A stretch of 64,000 nt of DNA from Stratiolaelaps scimitus (taxonomy: Eukaryota; Arthropoda; Arachnida; Mesostigmata; Laelapidae), in NCBI GenBank assembly GCA_019614645.1, contig JABWDB010000069.1, positions 1,208,997-1,272,996 on the forward strand, in the 5' to 3' direction. This document shows positions 1 to 13,752 of the stretch, in pieces. The translations under genes were made by a program, and so were the position numbers. Positions within the stretch are counted from its first letter, which is position 1. Each line of letters starts with the position of its first letter. The notes beneath the pieces were generated by a model, which made no database searches, was not told the DNA's origin, and saw nothing but the letters and a program-made list of their open reading frames with translations.

Positions 1-421
1 CCCTAAACAGAGTGCAGAAAAAATTACTACACAGGGTCAGTGCAAGGTGAAATATTCCAAAATAAGTAGTTGTATGCTAAATACATGAGAGAGATGAACT
101 CGACGACACCACCGATCTGAGAGTGAATCAAAAGCTTTAATAATAAAGTTGAATTTGTATTGTATTATTGTATATTTATTTTTCCAGTTCTAAGATATAT
201 ACAATACATGGCGGAAACTACGAGCAAGTAGATCTGCTTTACTCTAGTGCCCGTTGCTCCATAGCAGTATGCTTAGTTTACAACAAAATATTAACCCCGC
301 CATACGGCAACAACGCATTATCAACAATAAGCTCGCTGTTAGCACCGTGAAAGAGACCAATCAATAACCACGGTATCGATTATAGGTAAATTATTCGAAT
401 GTATAAGAGGATGTGAAAAGG

Positions 422-428
<7 letters not shown>

Positions 429-480
<52 letters not shown>
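429..480. repeat. (TA)n microsatellite
   Basis: About 26 uninterrupted TA units, read directly. Confidence 0.97.
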
Positions 481-484
<4 letters not shown>

Positions 485-2701
485 GCACAATCTTGTGGGC
501 CTCCAACAGGATCAAATGGCTATCACGGGGTGGCCTGCATGGGAGTGGGGAGACAATTATCCATCTGTCTATCTGCTATTTTTACTGATCTTCGACGCCA
601 CCTTTCGTGTGTACTAACCAAAGCCATACATATATATATATCTGTATATATATTTTTTACTTATATTACGCAGGCCTACTGCAATGTACACACGTTTTTT
701 TTTTGCCTGATTCACATTATTCACAAGTCTGTTTTTGTATACGTCCAGTCATCTGTAGCTCTCTTCATTCATTATTTTCGGTGCGATATCGTTCATCTGT
801 ATTCTTTGGTGTATTCTACGAATTTCTCTTGAGGCGTATACACCTCAAATCGTTCGCTGACCGAAAGACAACCACCCTTCGAATTGTTTCCTAGACAAGA
901 TTAAATGATTTACTTGTTGTAAAATCGTCAATTTTTTTAGCTTGTCCGTTTTTTTCCCGAACGCCCATTTCCCCGCGCAATATCTGAATTACGTAACACC
1001 GTTGCTTTTGCGTTGAACGTTTTTTCTCGCTGAACAGCCTCGTTTATTTTATACATAAACACATCATTGACGTCAACATCTTCATTGTCCACGGGGAAGC
1101 ATTGCAAATATCGTGATCATAACTTTCTCACTATTTACTTGATGCTTTTAAGAAGAACCGATCAGACCAAAAAAAAATAATAAACACTTTTTTTACAACT
1201 CACGTAAGGGACTTCATTGTTATTGTATATTGTGTTGATTTCTCTGTTTTCTTTTTGTTCGTAATAAATATTATACATCAGATGAGATCGAGCGTTATGC
1301 GCACGATCGCAATGCAGAGACTTGCCTAACCCGATCGAATCGTTGTAGTATCAATAAAGAATATCAAAAATGAGCGTGCCAACTCCATTTAGCATGCATC
1401 CACCCCTCAACCATGCTTATGGATTTAATGTCGATAGATAACCAATGACAAATACGACTTAATATAAGGCCGAGGGTCGTGAATATGAACATATGGTCAA
1501 TTGGTGCCCGGGATCAATCAGTTTGCCAGTGTTGGGTTGATGCTTAAAAGTACTTTTTTTCTAAGTTGTGAGTTCTCCTTTTTATTTATTTTTCTTGGTT
1601 ATTAAATATCAGCAAGTGGTGGGAGGGAGAGAGTTCGTTGTCCGAAATAGGCCAGCTATAATAGTTCACATTCAGTGATCCTACGTTACTCCTATGGGTA
1701 TCTACCAATGTCTGCTAAATCTATAATATATCGCCGTCGGGTCGAGCGCAGACCCACTGTCGACTATCTGGTGCCGCCCTTGAAAACACCTTTCTGCTTG
1801 CTCTTCTATCTCTTCATTCGCACCGATTTCGAATTTTGTCAAAAGAAGACATTATATTGTAATGCAGCTGAATAGTTAGCTCTTTGCCAATGGAATAATA
1901 GAAACCCTGATCTCCAGCGTCACAGTACCACCGCCTGGGTCAGCCACCAGCCAAGCTATTATACTATAACGGCGGATAGCTGAGCTGTTGCGGGGTAACA
2001 CCAGACGACTGAAGGCACTTTGCTCTTATGCGAAGCGATTCTTGTTGGTCCTGGATATTGAATGAATGTCCGGTGCCGTTGGCTCGAATGTGCTTCAGCC
2101 GTTCACACCAACGGGCTAGTCACCACCGCCACCACCGATACGAGAGCGCACACAGAAAGCCACCATGGCTGTAGCATACAGAAATCCGTTTTCTCACTGT
2201 TAACAACAACGTCAACAACAAAAACGAACGTAGAAGAAGATGCCAACTAACGTTTCCCAGGTGATTTTTCACAGTGACTGTTTCCAGAATTTCAATTCTT
2301 TTGAATAATTTGACCCTGCTGCATTGATTGATACACATGATACGGCTGGGCCAAGTTAACGATCGTTCAAATGGCGTCTGTGGGCGTCTGTGTGTGTGTG
2401 TATATCTATGTGCTGCCGGCAGTGCATGAAGCCTAATAAGAACAAGAAGAAGAACAACAAGAACAGCAACAACATCAGGAGTAAAAATTTAGACTAATTG
2501 TAGAAATGGAACATAGACCGTTAACACAACACCATTGTTAGCTTGTGTCCGCCTGCAAGGTTGGCTCATTGGCTAAAAGCATTGTTTTTTTCTGTATGTT
2601 ACAAAATACTATAGAATTAAGGGCTTACGCCCAGAAAAAGAGAGAAAACGGGTGTTCTCGATAAAATTGTATAGCGCGATAAGTGCCTCATTAAATTGTA
2701 A

Positions 2702-2760
2702 TGTCTGTTTATTACGCTTATTGATACGCTTATTGTCTGTTTACGACGCTTATTGATACG
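2702..2760. repeat. Two-copy 27-bp tandem repeat
   Basis: Copies at 2702-2728 and 2734-2760 start TGTCTGTTTA and end CGCTTATTGATACG, differing at two or three positions and separated by 5 bp (period 32). Confidence 0.85.
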
Positions 2761-5700
2761 GGGGCAATGAAAGATGTAAATTCATATACATTCATTCAAT
2801 TATTCACTCACTCATGAGTGGTGAGTGAATGCCGTTAATCATCACTCAACAATCAGTACCCGTCGCGTTGATATATTATATAATAGCGACATTTGCTGGG
2901 ATCATTGGCAACGAAAGGAGTTCAATAGGCCGTGCTGAGAAGTGGGCAGGCCATGGGGAGTTTTCGTCCTCGTCAGGTTTTCCTTTTGCTTCGCGCCCTA
3001 TGGACACGGCTTACCACTCACTTTGGCCTGCCTTCAATTGGATCACGTATACCCATAAAGCTCATCAGCTTCTCAAATATTGACAGCGGATCGCTTAGCA
3101 GGCTTTTATCAGTTCTATGAATCGCCATTTGGCAGCACATACGAATTGGAAAGAAACAAAAATATATATATACAGAGAGAGATGATGATGACCATCTATG
3201 TTCATTAGTAATTTAAGGAGTCTGGATGGTTAGTCTTGGTCGCTGCCACCACCATTGGTGTCGCTGTCCAGGACGAATCAAAGGATCATGAGGAACACAA
3301 CGAGTCCTGGCGATTTGTTGAATACGGCGGACAATTCGATGTCAGCTGACATCGAACGATAGAGAGAGTGAGATCAGGAAAAACCCTACGGCGAAACCGA
3401 GTCGAGTGAGATGAGATGGCATTTTTTTTTTCGAGGCAGACGAAATAACGAGACGAGGAACACGAAAGTCGAAAGAAAAGAAAAAAGGCGTGTTTCCTGC
3501 TTTTCTCTCATTTGGCCTGTCTTTACCTCGTCCGTCCGTCTCTAGTCTCCGATCCACCTCAGAAACCCCGACCCGACGCAACCCAACCCACCCCACTGGT
3601 CCGCCCAACGCTCTATGCAGTCGGAGTCCGTCCGAATCCTTCTTAGCAGTGTCCCGCTGGTGGTGACGGTAGTCGCCGTTCGCCGCTTAAAAGCAGACCA
3701 CGACCTATCGTATTCATCGTATTTCCATAGCGAGCGCAGAAGCACAGTCCAAGTCTGGCCAGCCACATACGCATATAGGCATACAGATTTCTTCTCTTGT
3801 TTCACTCGATGACACTCGCTTGGAGGCTACTACAACTACTGCGCGATTTTCGGATTGTCGAGGTTCGATTCGTCACCGCAACAACAGCGGCGTTGTCGTC
3901 GTCGTCGTCGTCGTAAGCGTCGTCTCAACAGGCGACATAGAGACAAACAGATATATAGAAAGATAAACCCATCATCCGCGAAAGAGAGAGGCGGAGTTGT
4001 GCTGAGACAGGGGCCTCCACATCGTCCAGCCACACTCGAACCCACGTTTAGAATTACCGCCACAGCTACTCTTGCATAGAACTATCACTACAACTAGCCA
4101 CGAACTCCGTCCGTCCAATGGAGCGAGATAACTAGCTACCACCTACTTAGCTACATAATAGTTGGCTAACTGACTGACTGTCTGGCTGATGAATGAATGA
4201 ATGGGTGTCGGCCGGTTGTGTTTGAACAACTCCGTCTCAATGTTACATCGCACGATGGGTCTCTTGTGTCTGTAGCTGTGTGGCTGTGTATTGATGCAAC
4301 GAACGAAGGTAGATTCGCTTTTACTTCGTCCGTCGTTTCCTGCCCCTTCCGCCTCCTGAATGGCGACGACATCAACATTAACAACAACAACAATCGGAGT
4401 AGCCAGCCCAGCCGAGCTAGCTCGTTGGCTAGTTGATCTGCTTGCTTCAGTTGTTGTTGTTGTTTGTGTGCTTGCTTTTCCCGGGTGTCGTTAATGTGAG
4501 GGAGCCAGTACGGCTATCGCTTGTACGTCCAGACCCCACCGGTCCTGTACGTGGCTAGAGGCGAAATTGAGAATGGTGAATCGAATAGGATGGAATGACT
4601 GTGATGATGACGACTACGACGACGATGATAATTATGATTATCATCGTCATAGCGCAGACAATCTGACCATAGCTCCATTTTTCGAGGTCTGAAACGCTGT
4701 TGTTGCTGCTGCTGCTGGTTGTCATTTTATGATAAGGAAGAGAACTTATCTTGGACTTGAGGGAAGCCGAAGGTCAGCGGCAGCCCTGATGCCGAGACAC
4801 CCGCCTCAGCCGCTTTTGCTTGAAATTGTTGGAGAAAAAATAAGCTACAGATATAGATAGTAGTAACAGCCACTCGAAGGTCTTTCTGTCGGCATCCATG
4901 TTGTATAGTACCACTGCCAGTGAAAATGTCATAAGAATAGAAGTGGCGGTGTTGGTCATGGTGGTGGTGGTGGTGGTAGGCTACTGGTAGTAACAGGAGT
5001 ATCTTGAAAGAATCGACGTGGTACTAGAGTATTAGTAGTGCTCTGGAGTTCGCTAGAGTTAAGAATTCTTGAGTGCCCTAAACGTCCCAATGACGACGAC
5101 GACGACGAAGAAGAACGAGGCGAACGACCAAAACGATTCAGAAAGAAAGACGGATCGGTTTCAACCTGAATGGAGCAGTGCCGGTATAGGCGGCAGCAGC
5201 AGCAGGAACAGCAGCAGCAATGGATGGAGAAGGAGTCAAAGAGGAAAATAGTGATAAGCTACGCCGACTAGGTTAGGTTAGGATAGGGTAGCAGCTCGAG
5301 ACAGGATAGAACAGGTATGAAACATATGAAAAGGAAAGACGAACTGAACAAGTTCCATAGAAAATCCATAGAAATGAAGGTGACGGCATCGGTGCTGGAG
5401 AAGTCACTGCCTTTCTGTCGGTCCGTCTGTCTGCATGGCTAGCTACCTGCACTGGCCCACGGAAAGGTGCATAGGAACGATGAAGTCGCTTGTTCTTGTG
5501 GCTGTTTTCAATTGAGAAAACCACGCAGAAAGGGAATAAGCAGGGAATAAAGGAAGAGCGGAAGACTGAAAGATTAATTCGAAAGGACGACATCTACTAT
5601 TTATTAAATAAATGACTTCCTGGGCGACAGGATATAGCTGAGCAGTCAGCCGTCTATTACCGAACCAGTCGGCTGGTTGTACCCTTCTCGACCTAATGCT

Positions 5701-6512
5701 TATATATATATATATAGTGAGCCGACTGGTAGATAGATAAACACCTATTCCACCCATTCGACTGCTATAGCTAGCTCACTTACTAGTCGGCTTGACTGTG
5801 TGATATAGCTGCCCGGTAGTCGAGAGGTAGAGTGGCGAGAAACAGAGAGAACGATGAAGAAAATTCAAATGAGGATGAACAATGAGTGAACTTTTGGTGC
5901 CCAACCTCGGTGGTGGTGGAGGTGGTGTCTGTCTATTAGTCAATGGCTTGGCTGGCTAGCTACTACCGTTGTGGAAGAGCGAGCCCACTTTGAACAAATG
6001 ACAGAGTACGCGTTACTACTTTACCGTTAACCCGTCCTTATCGCTGCTGACTCTCGACGTTTCGAAGCACCAACGCTGCAGCAGTTCATCGATCGCTAAA
6101 ACCGACAGTGCTCATTTACTGCACTGCCAACTTCCAACACAGTTACTTTACGTTAATGCCTATCGTGTGGGTGGTGAGGGGGGTGATTGCGCGCACGAGT
6201 GGACCACATCCGATATATTTTCATATGCACGGGATGCTGCAAAGATTATAATGTTGTTGTATAATATGATGATATGATAATAATGACATATACCCCTACC
6301 TCCCACTGTGACGCGATAGGAGCTTCGGAGAGCTGAAACGAGGCGTCCTTAGACGCTGCCGCAGGCTAAAGCTTTCTACTCCAGCATCCTCTACCATTGC
6401 TTGAAGTTGAAGAACGGACTAACTTCGTAGATTACGAACTATGTATCTCATTCCTTTGCTCGCGTTATCAAGCGATTGTATTATATTGTGGTATGCGTCG
6501 AAGCAACGAAGA

Positions 6513-6564
6513 CGGTGGTGGTGGTGGTGGTGGCGGCGGCGGCGGCGGCAGCAGCAGCAGCAGG
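6513..6564. repeat. Compound trinucleotide repeat (GGT)n(GGC)n(AGC)n
   Basis: Three trinucleotide runs in direct succession. An open frame across it would read as a Gly then Ser run, but no flanking family similarity supports coding. Confidence 0.9.
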
Positions 6565-7476
6565 TGTTGTAGTAAGTGGCTCGTAGTTTCGTGTTGAAGT
6601 AATAAATACCGTAGACTATCCTATTCAGGGGGATTCAAGAATCGCAGAAAGCTGAGAAGCTTGAGTGGAGGAGGAGTGCGAGAGACAGGGCAAAGGTCTA
6701 TCAGCGGTGTCAGAAGGGAGATAGAGAGAGAGAGAGAGATGACGACGTCCACCAGTGAAGTGAAATGAAATGAAACGAATGAATCGAGCGATGATCCTAC
6801 CCTGGCGGTGATGATGGGCCTCTGTTTACAACATAGAGATTACAGGATTATGGCAACTAGAAACAGAGAGAGAGAGAGCAACGCGGCAACCAACTGGCCC
6901 CCCGTGCGAGCACGTATCCATCCATACACAATGTGTAGAAATGAGAGGGGATACAGGCAGATGAGCAAAGCACAGATTAGAATCAAGGAAATCGACACGG
7001 CACCACAGCACACACGACGAGACACACAGAACGGTACGGGAGTAACAAGGCACAAAACACACATCGCACCCACATCGACAGAAATACGATACAGAAGACA
7101 GACATTCAGACAGACAAACATACAGACAGATAGAAGAAGAAGAAGAAGTGTGCACTGTCGCCGGGTTGGTCAGTGATGATAATTTGGCAATCGCTTTTTC
7201 GACCGCTTACGTATTGTTTTTGTTATTATTATTATTATTATTATTACTGGCGCAGAGATTGACGACATATACGATGTATGATTGTACTATGGAATTTGAA
7301 GTTGAAAAATCTCGAGTTTTTGTTGTTGTGTGGTTGGGTGCTCGTGTATTCTCAATGACAAAAGCATAAGAAAGCGTACGTCCAATGCATATATCGCATA
7401 TACATATCAGTCATCTTGTATGTATGCATGTGCTCGCTCGGTAGATTATCCATAAAACTCGCAGCAAATGAGCTTC

Positions 7477-7498
7477 GGGCGGGCGGGCGGGCGGGCGG
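7477..7498 (+). other. Potential G-quadruplex
   Basis: Five GGG runs separated by single C bases on the + strand, fitting the four-run, short-loop rule for intramolecular G-quadruplexes. Formation in vivo is not shown by sequence alone. Confidence 0.6.
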
Positions 7499-8604
7499 TC
7501 GGAGGATGTAACATAAAATAACAAAACGAACACACCGCGCCCTTAGACCGAATGATGCTTTTTTTTGCCCCACAAAAGTCTCGCCTAACTGAGGCCCCGT
7601 CTGTCTGTTCTTACGGAAACACCAGCAGAAGCATTCATCTCTGATTTCATTGATGATGCGCTACCTATTTTTGTCGTACGCGAAAAGTTGGTTGTTGGTT
7701 ATTGTCACCGATGTTGTATGCGGCGCCCTTAAAATCAGCAGTCTTTTTTTTGGTACCACCGAGAAGCGGCAGAAGTTGCGGCATCTATTTGCCTTTCGTT
7801 GAGCTTTTGCGGCACGCATTAATGTATACACACAAACACACAAACACAGACAGAGAGAACAGCCGAGGCAGCACTAGTGGTAGTAGTAGTAGCGATAACA
7901 GGAAATAGCCGTCTACTCTTCTTCCTTCCTAGCTACCTACCACCCTAGATGATTCCTGAGTATTTAGGTTGATCAGTGAAGATGACGACGGTGATGATGC
8001 TGAATGCGGTGGTGATGAGGAATGTCACAAATCACAGGTCACATCGACCGAAATGTGCCACACCCCGTCAAGCGTATATATACATCCATCCATCTAATAA
8101 TAATAAAAGGGCAAAAAAAGAAGAAAGATAATACGAGCTGCACCTCCTGGCTTTTCTTCATCTTCTTTTTCTTTTTCTATTACACACCTACTACTCCTAC
8201 CTATGGACCTCATCTGTCTACCACAGCGTCTGTCTCGTGTATTTGTGTCGTGTTGAAACTGGAACGAACGATGCTGTATGTGAGAGAGAGATATGCATAT
8301 ATTGTTCGTCTTTGATTCAGACTGCTATTGACCCAATTCAACCTTTTTGAAAATTGTAAAAGTCAAAATAATGCTTGATCCATAGGTATATATTATCGCT
8401 AGCAGTATACAGCAGAACGATAGAATTATATATAAGTATATGCGAGGAGAGAGAAAGAGAGGGAGAGAGAGCAACAGGGATGGAATAAGGTTAGACGGTT
8501 ATCGTGTTGTTACCGTTCATACAATAGAGGAACATTGAGAATCTCCTGTGGACTTCATGGTCTAATTCGATGTTTCTTCTTTTTTTCACCTTTTCCTTTT
8601 TCAG

Positions 8605-10375
8605 TGTCCCTGTCAACCTTCAGCATCTCGGCATGCCTCTTCGATCGTATCAACAGTTGCAACAATCTCTGATCGTGTGCCACCACCGCTGTCCGCTTAC
8701 TACCCGCGCCAAGTCCAGCCTCAAGGTTCGACTCAACAGGAGACCTCAGTAGCCTCCCTTGATCTGGAGCGATTCCGTCGTCCTGTTGAGTCACCTGCGT
8801 TAAGCGAGTCGCACAGTTCTTTAGCCAGCTCTCAACAGCAGCAGCAGCAGCACCACCATCATAACCAAGGGCACCATTCGCCAGCGCAGCAAAAGTCGAA
8901 CAATCAAGGACCTCATCGGAAGGACGGCTATCACGATCTCGAGGAGACTTCTTCAGAGTCTAGCTCAACTCGAATTCCATCCCGAATGAGCGGAGATCCG
9001 AATGTCACCACGTCAACGGAGAACGATACACGCCACCTGATGAAGGGTGCATCAGGAAATCCAGCGAACAGCCCTCCTCCACCCTATTCAGCATATTGCG
9101 CTGCTCCCTCATTGACAACGACGACAACGACTACCGTGATTCACCACGCGATTCCGCCTAACAAGGAAGATAGGTAAGAATTAACGATAATTAACTATTA
9201 AATTAACTATATTAACTGTATGCATTCTATGTACGGTGGGTAAGCCTCTCGTTCGAACAAAAACGGAGGCTGCAGGTCCAAGATAGATATATAGATATTC
9301 GCGTATTAATTCTTTTTTTTCTTCAATTCAACTTGTGGTTTATCCTCGCAACTGCAATTTCACAATGCTTAAGTTCTCAAAAAAAAAATTATGAAACTAA
9401 ATATTTAAACACATTAAAGTATAACATACGTTTTCATAAATTTGATATTATTATTATGTTGTCACCTGTTCGGTATCATCCTCGCGTCTACATAAAGTTG
9501 ATTCGTCAAGTGATTTGCCCATGTTTCTGTTTACCTCTCCGAACAAACTCCGATCTAACTTCGAATATCTCTCTGTTGCGTTGTGTCCGTCGTCTTTCAG
9601 TGGATTATACTCGAAGCTACCATTGTCCTCCCGGCAGACACTGGTTCGTGCCATCCAGTGTTCCGTTGCGCTAATCGTCCTATTGACAGCGTTATGCGTT
9701 CTCGTTCTCGTTGCATCCCGGGGTCGTGGTGAGGGCGGAACTTCGACGCTGTTATCGGACGACTTCTTCGGCGACTCGACGTCACGTGGAATTGGCCTCG
9801 ATGCTCTCGCCGTGGTGCCGGCCCCGACGGATCTTGTCGACCGCTCGCAGGTGATCATTGTCAATAGGCGCAATCCAACCCAGTCAGCGGATCAGGCCGC
9901 GCAATTGTCGGATCTGCTGACACTGGTAGGTGCTTATAATGCGACAGCACAGGATGCCGCCTTTCCATCGCAGCTCATTCAAACGGTACAGCCTGGCTGT
10001 ACCGTAGAGGAGCAATTCGGATATCGGCGCGGTGAGCCTTGCGTAGCCGTTGTCCTGCGACCTGATCCTTCATTCGTACCGCTACCGTTGCCACCGGCTG
10101 ACGACTCGGATGCCGCCGATCATGGTAGCAGCAACCTTCTCGAGCTCGAGTGTCTCTGTGAAAACCGACACAGCGTCAAGATCGCCTATTCGCCCTTCCG
10201 TGGCTTTCCATTACGATTTTTCCCGCGCTCAGCACGCGCATCACCATTGCTCGTCATGTTACGCTTCGTCGATCTGCCGTTGAAGACCGAACTGCGCATC
10301 TCGTGCGGCCTGCGTGGTGCGCAAAATATCGACACACGCAACGATCGGGTCAACTTCCAAATTATGGTCATCTAA
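8605..10375 (+). CDS. Divergent Na+/K+-ATPase beta-subunit-like protein (5' partial)
   Basis: Two exons, 8605-9173 and 9601-10375, joined through a phase-2 intron (donor AG|GTAAGA, acceptor TTTCAG), giving 447 visible residues. The upstream acceptor follows a long pyrimidine tract; there is no ATG in the first exon, so the start lies upstream. Residues 1-205 would be cytoplasmic: a Gln run, a His run and a PPPPYSAY stretch. One membrane segment lies at about 207-228, then an extracellular domain with the family hallmarks FGYRRGEPC (329-337), RGFPLRFFP (390-398), a hydrophobic beta strand, ISCG, and a C-terminal NIDTRNDRVNFQI. One N-glycosylation sequon (NAT, ~303) is visible. Known role of the family: type II partner that folds and traffics the pump alpha subunit. 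Odd: cysteines for two ectodomain disulfides are present, but the pair preceding FGY in typical beta subunits is absent, and the cytoplasmic tail is far longer than the usual ~30-40 residues. Family membership is confident; pump function is inference. Confidence 0.86.
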
Positions 10376-10404
10376 TCGAATCTCAGCGCGTTGCCAAAAA
10401 AAAA

Positions 10405-10410
10405 AATAAA
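10405..10410 (+). promoter_or_regulatory. Polyadenylation signal AATAAA for the beta-like gene
   Basis: AATAAA sits 30 bases after the TAA stop codon, at the end of an A-rich run. This would give a very short 3' UTR; later signals cannot be excluded. Confidence 0.5.
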
Positions 10411-11543
10411 CGTGGGCTGGCATTGCAGCAATCACTCGAGTTTGAGTAGCAGCTTCTAAGTGGCCATTTTACCTCATATGCTGAAGTCCCAAAGAATCAA
10501 TCGTTCCTAAACAGAGAGTCGAAAGCACGACAACAGCTGGCGATATACATATAATCGACGTTCTGAAATCGGCACGCACACATAACACATTTATATTTAC
10601 ATTAAGTTTATTTAAACGTGGGGCAGACGTGAGATAATACACGAACACAAATTCACAGACGTCTACTCACGCAAACACAAAACGTGAATTAGAGGATATT
10701 GACGGCGACAAGGGTCACCATCAAAAATCATGAACCAAGTTTCGATGTGAATCGATCGATGAGTTTCGATCATATCAATGTACAGTGAAAAATGATTGTA
10801 TTTCTTTTTAGGAAAAGAAAAGCGTCTCCCTTCTATGGGATCGATGTTCCCCCGTTACCTTTCAGGCACGTTAGCACAAGTAACATTTTACCAATGAATG
10901 TTCATTATTTTTCTGTAAATCAAAACTTACCTAGATATGTGCCGAATATATCGTTGTGATGTTTCGACCACATACGGGGCAATGTCGATACATAGCGCCC
11001 AGAGCACAAACGATATGAGCAGAAAGTATTGTTATTACATGTGAATGCGAGTGACCCAATGTCAGTCATGAGTTCGACATCATTCATGTGCCAACTTTCG
11101 TATCGAAAGTCAGAAAAGGTCAGAGTAATATAATTTTAAGAAAAAAACTAATTGTGTCGTAGTAATATTAGTATGACAAATAATAATAATATGAATTAAA
11201 GTAACGTTAATTATGAGAATAAATAAGAGGAGGTGTTGTACACAGACGTCGAGGTGGCAAAGTTGATGAATTCTACCCGTGAGTGATTATGCGAGCCAGT
11301 TAGCTGATAGACAGACTTTATTGCTGCAAAAGCGCGGTAAATGAAGAAAGAGGCATGTAAACACAATCAATCAAATATTGTACATATGAAATCACGTTAG
11401 CCTTAAAGTAGTTACAGGTGGACGATGATAAGTTGAAAATAGTGGAATGGTTGGATAGCCAGGAGTGAAGTTCCCTTTTTCCAATATTGTGCTGTAATTT
11501 TAATGCAAGAAAGACGATAACTACTATTAACAATAATTACTAC

Positions 11544-11577
<34 letters not shown>

Positions 11578-13742
11578 GTATTAATTGCGTAATTTATTAA
11601 TAATAAATAATGCGAAAAACGAACACAAAAACAAATTAATTACGGTAATATTTTTCTAGTCGTTCTTACAAATGAACATCTGAGAAATAACATTGTCGAA
11701 GAATATGGAAATAAATCGCTGCTTCGAAGCAAAGAAAATACCTAATCATGTTGAGCTTTTTCAATTGCACGTTATAGTGATCGCTACGTGGTAATTGATC
11801 TAAATATTACACGTCAAATGATACGTTTATTAATTATTTTAGGCGTTGGTACGCATAAGTGGTTCAATTGAATTTATCCAGAGAGTTTATGTTGTTGCAT
11901 TTAAGGGAATTTAGATTAGAGTCGTTATTATTTAAAAAAAGAAACAGGTACAGTGATTAGTCAGACCGTAGTCGCAATTCTAACGACATCACTAAGATAG
12001 TGTATCTATCGATTTATTTTACACTCTTTATTAACGAAACGCAACCAAAACCTTCCTTTGCGTCGTCTTCAGTGGTATAACGCTTCTCTAAACCGAACAT
12101 TGAGTGACGTTGTCGCGTCTCGACGAGCGCGAACTAGAGCGCGAACTGATGACGCGGGGTGGACACAAAATATATATAGTGAAGCTCGGACTCTCAGCTC
12201 CTCCTCAATCTGATGGGCCTTAGCACCTTAACACGTTTAGGTATTAGTATAAGAACCTGTCTGGGCCACCTTTGCTTATTTTCTCTACCTTACTCGTAAC
12301 TGGCAACAATAATCCTTAGATGAGGAAAGATGATAAAGAACTCCGAAACATTCTCCAAAGCGCCTGACAGGATTTGATTCCAATCCACACGTCCCTTCGG
12401 TCGAGCAGTCCAAAACGCTCACCAATAGGCCATCCAATAGGGGACTATTTGGTTCTATTATCATTTAGAAACACAGCAAGTGTCATCGATCCAGTTCTAT
12501 CGTTTTCAGGTCCTCGAAGTGTCGAAGGTAAACTGACCATTACTTTACCTTGCGTACATTGATTCTCTAGTTATCTTGTTTTATCCTAAAATAAGCTCTC
12601 CATCTTGGATTTATCTCCATAATGAATGTTAATCGTTATAGACTATGTGTGCTTCGTTTCGATTCCCGAGTGTGGTAGAAAAATGCACCACAATGGAAAG
12701 AAAAGATGAATAACTTCAAGCAGGAACAGTTCTTTAAAGCACCTGCCAGACATGGCAGTAAGTACTCGTCACACACATCGACTGTTGTGACTTGAAATGT
12801 GCTGATCTCACCATAGAATTGGTATCATGAGAACTGGTGGATGCTAGCTGCATCTGCAGACTTTTCGGTCTGTATCCGTGCTCAATGTACAGATCAGCTT
12901 CCTGAAACGCTTAAACGCGATACCTCTAAGCCGCCTTACTTAATATGTTACACTTGTATACCTGTTACATATAGGAGGGATTGTATTGATAAATATTGAG
13001 GCACTATTAGAATTCACTGGATTCGATATTTCCCAATTGCCATGTCTTTGCCATTTAGCTTTGGCATTATTTTTCACACCAATTACCCAGTGAAGGTCGT
13101 ATCATTTATTATTTTTTATCGTCCTGGGTGTGGCGTATTCTAAATGTGGACACAGTCTCTTCCAACTTGTTCATTTCATTCTGACTCCTCGTTAATGAAG
13201 TAAGCGTCTCCGTGTTTGTACACTGTTGTTATTTTCCGTTTTCTACTAGGGCCTGACAATGTGGCACCCACAGGTCAGTGGAACACGAACCTCGTCCGGC
13301 TATAAAATAATAATGATTTTTTGGGATTGACAAGTGACGTCGCATCTTATCCAAATGGAGTAATTGTCAACAGTGTTTCAAATCTATTGTTGAAGCAATA
13401 TATTCATTATCTCTTGCTTATTAGAATAAATTACTATCGACCACATGTAATTCTTAATATTACTCTCTATTTGCATACTTTCACAAGGAATATGGCAAAT
13501 TTATTATAATTAGCAATAATAGTAAAATGAAAGCAAAGGATAGTAAAATTATGCCATAACAAGAATAACATCAATCAGTTCCTTTGAGTTCCCTACAAGT
13601 GCTACCTACGTTTGTTTACAATATTAGCGGTGTCTGTCAGCCGTTCAAAAGTACTGATTTACCCTGTATGCGCTTTTTGTCGCTATTGTTTTTATTTTAA
13701 TTGTAAAATTACTACAGGAGTAGATTTCTTACAGCCAGTTCC
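10411..13742. other. Intergenic or 3' UTR sequence, no gene seen
   Basis: AT-rich sequence with short AAT runs (for example 11546-11578). The few open frames of 60-70 codons show no recognisable motifs and no flanking splice sites that make sense. Confidence 0.5.
11546..11578. repeat. (AAT)n microsatellite
   Basis: About ten AAT units, read directly. Confidence 0.95.
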
Positions 13743-13752
13743 TAAGCAATTC

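Larger units (their letters stand above)
1..8604. other. Repeat-rich non-coding stretch upstream of the beta-subunit-like exon
   Basis: I see no supportable coding exon here. The open frames present are short, dominated by simple repeats (CNG and GAC/GTC triplets, GA and CA runs, poly-T), and do not resemble any family I know. Because the first recognised exon downstream (8605) has no ATG and opens directly after a strong acceptor, at least one upstream exon of that gene should lie in or before this stretch; this region is therefore probably intron, 5' UTR and promoter of that gene. I could not pick the start exon by eye. Confidence 0.5.

Noticed and set aside
5069..5251. 60-codon + frame starting in a GAC repeat, ending in Ser/Asn/Arg-rich sequence
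   Set aside because: Frame is generated by GAC and AGC repeats; no homology, no splice context.
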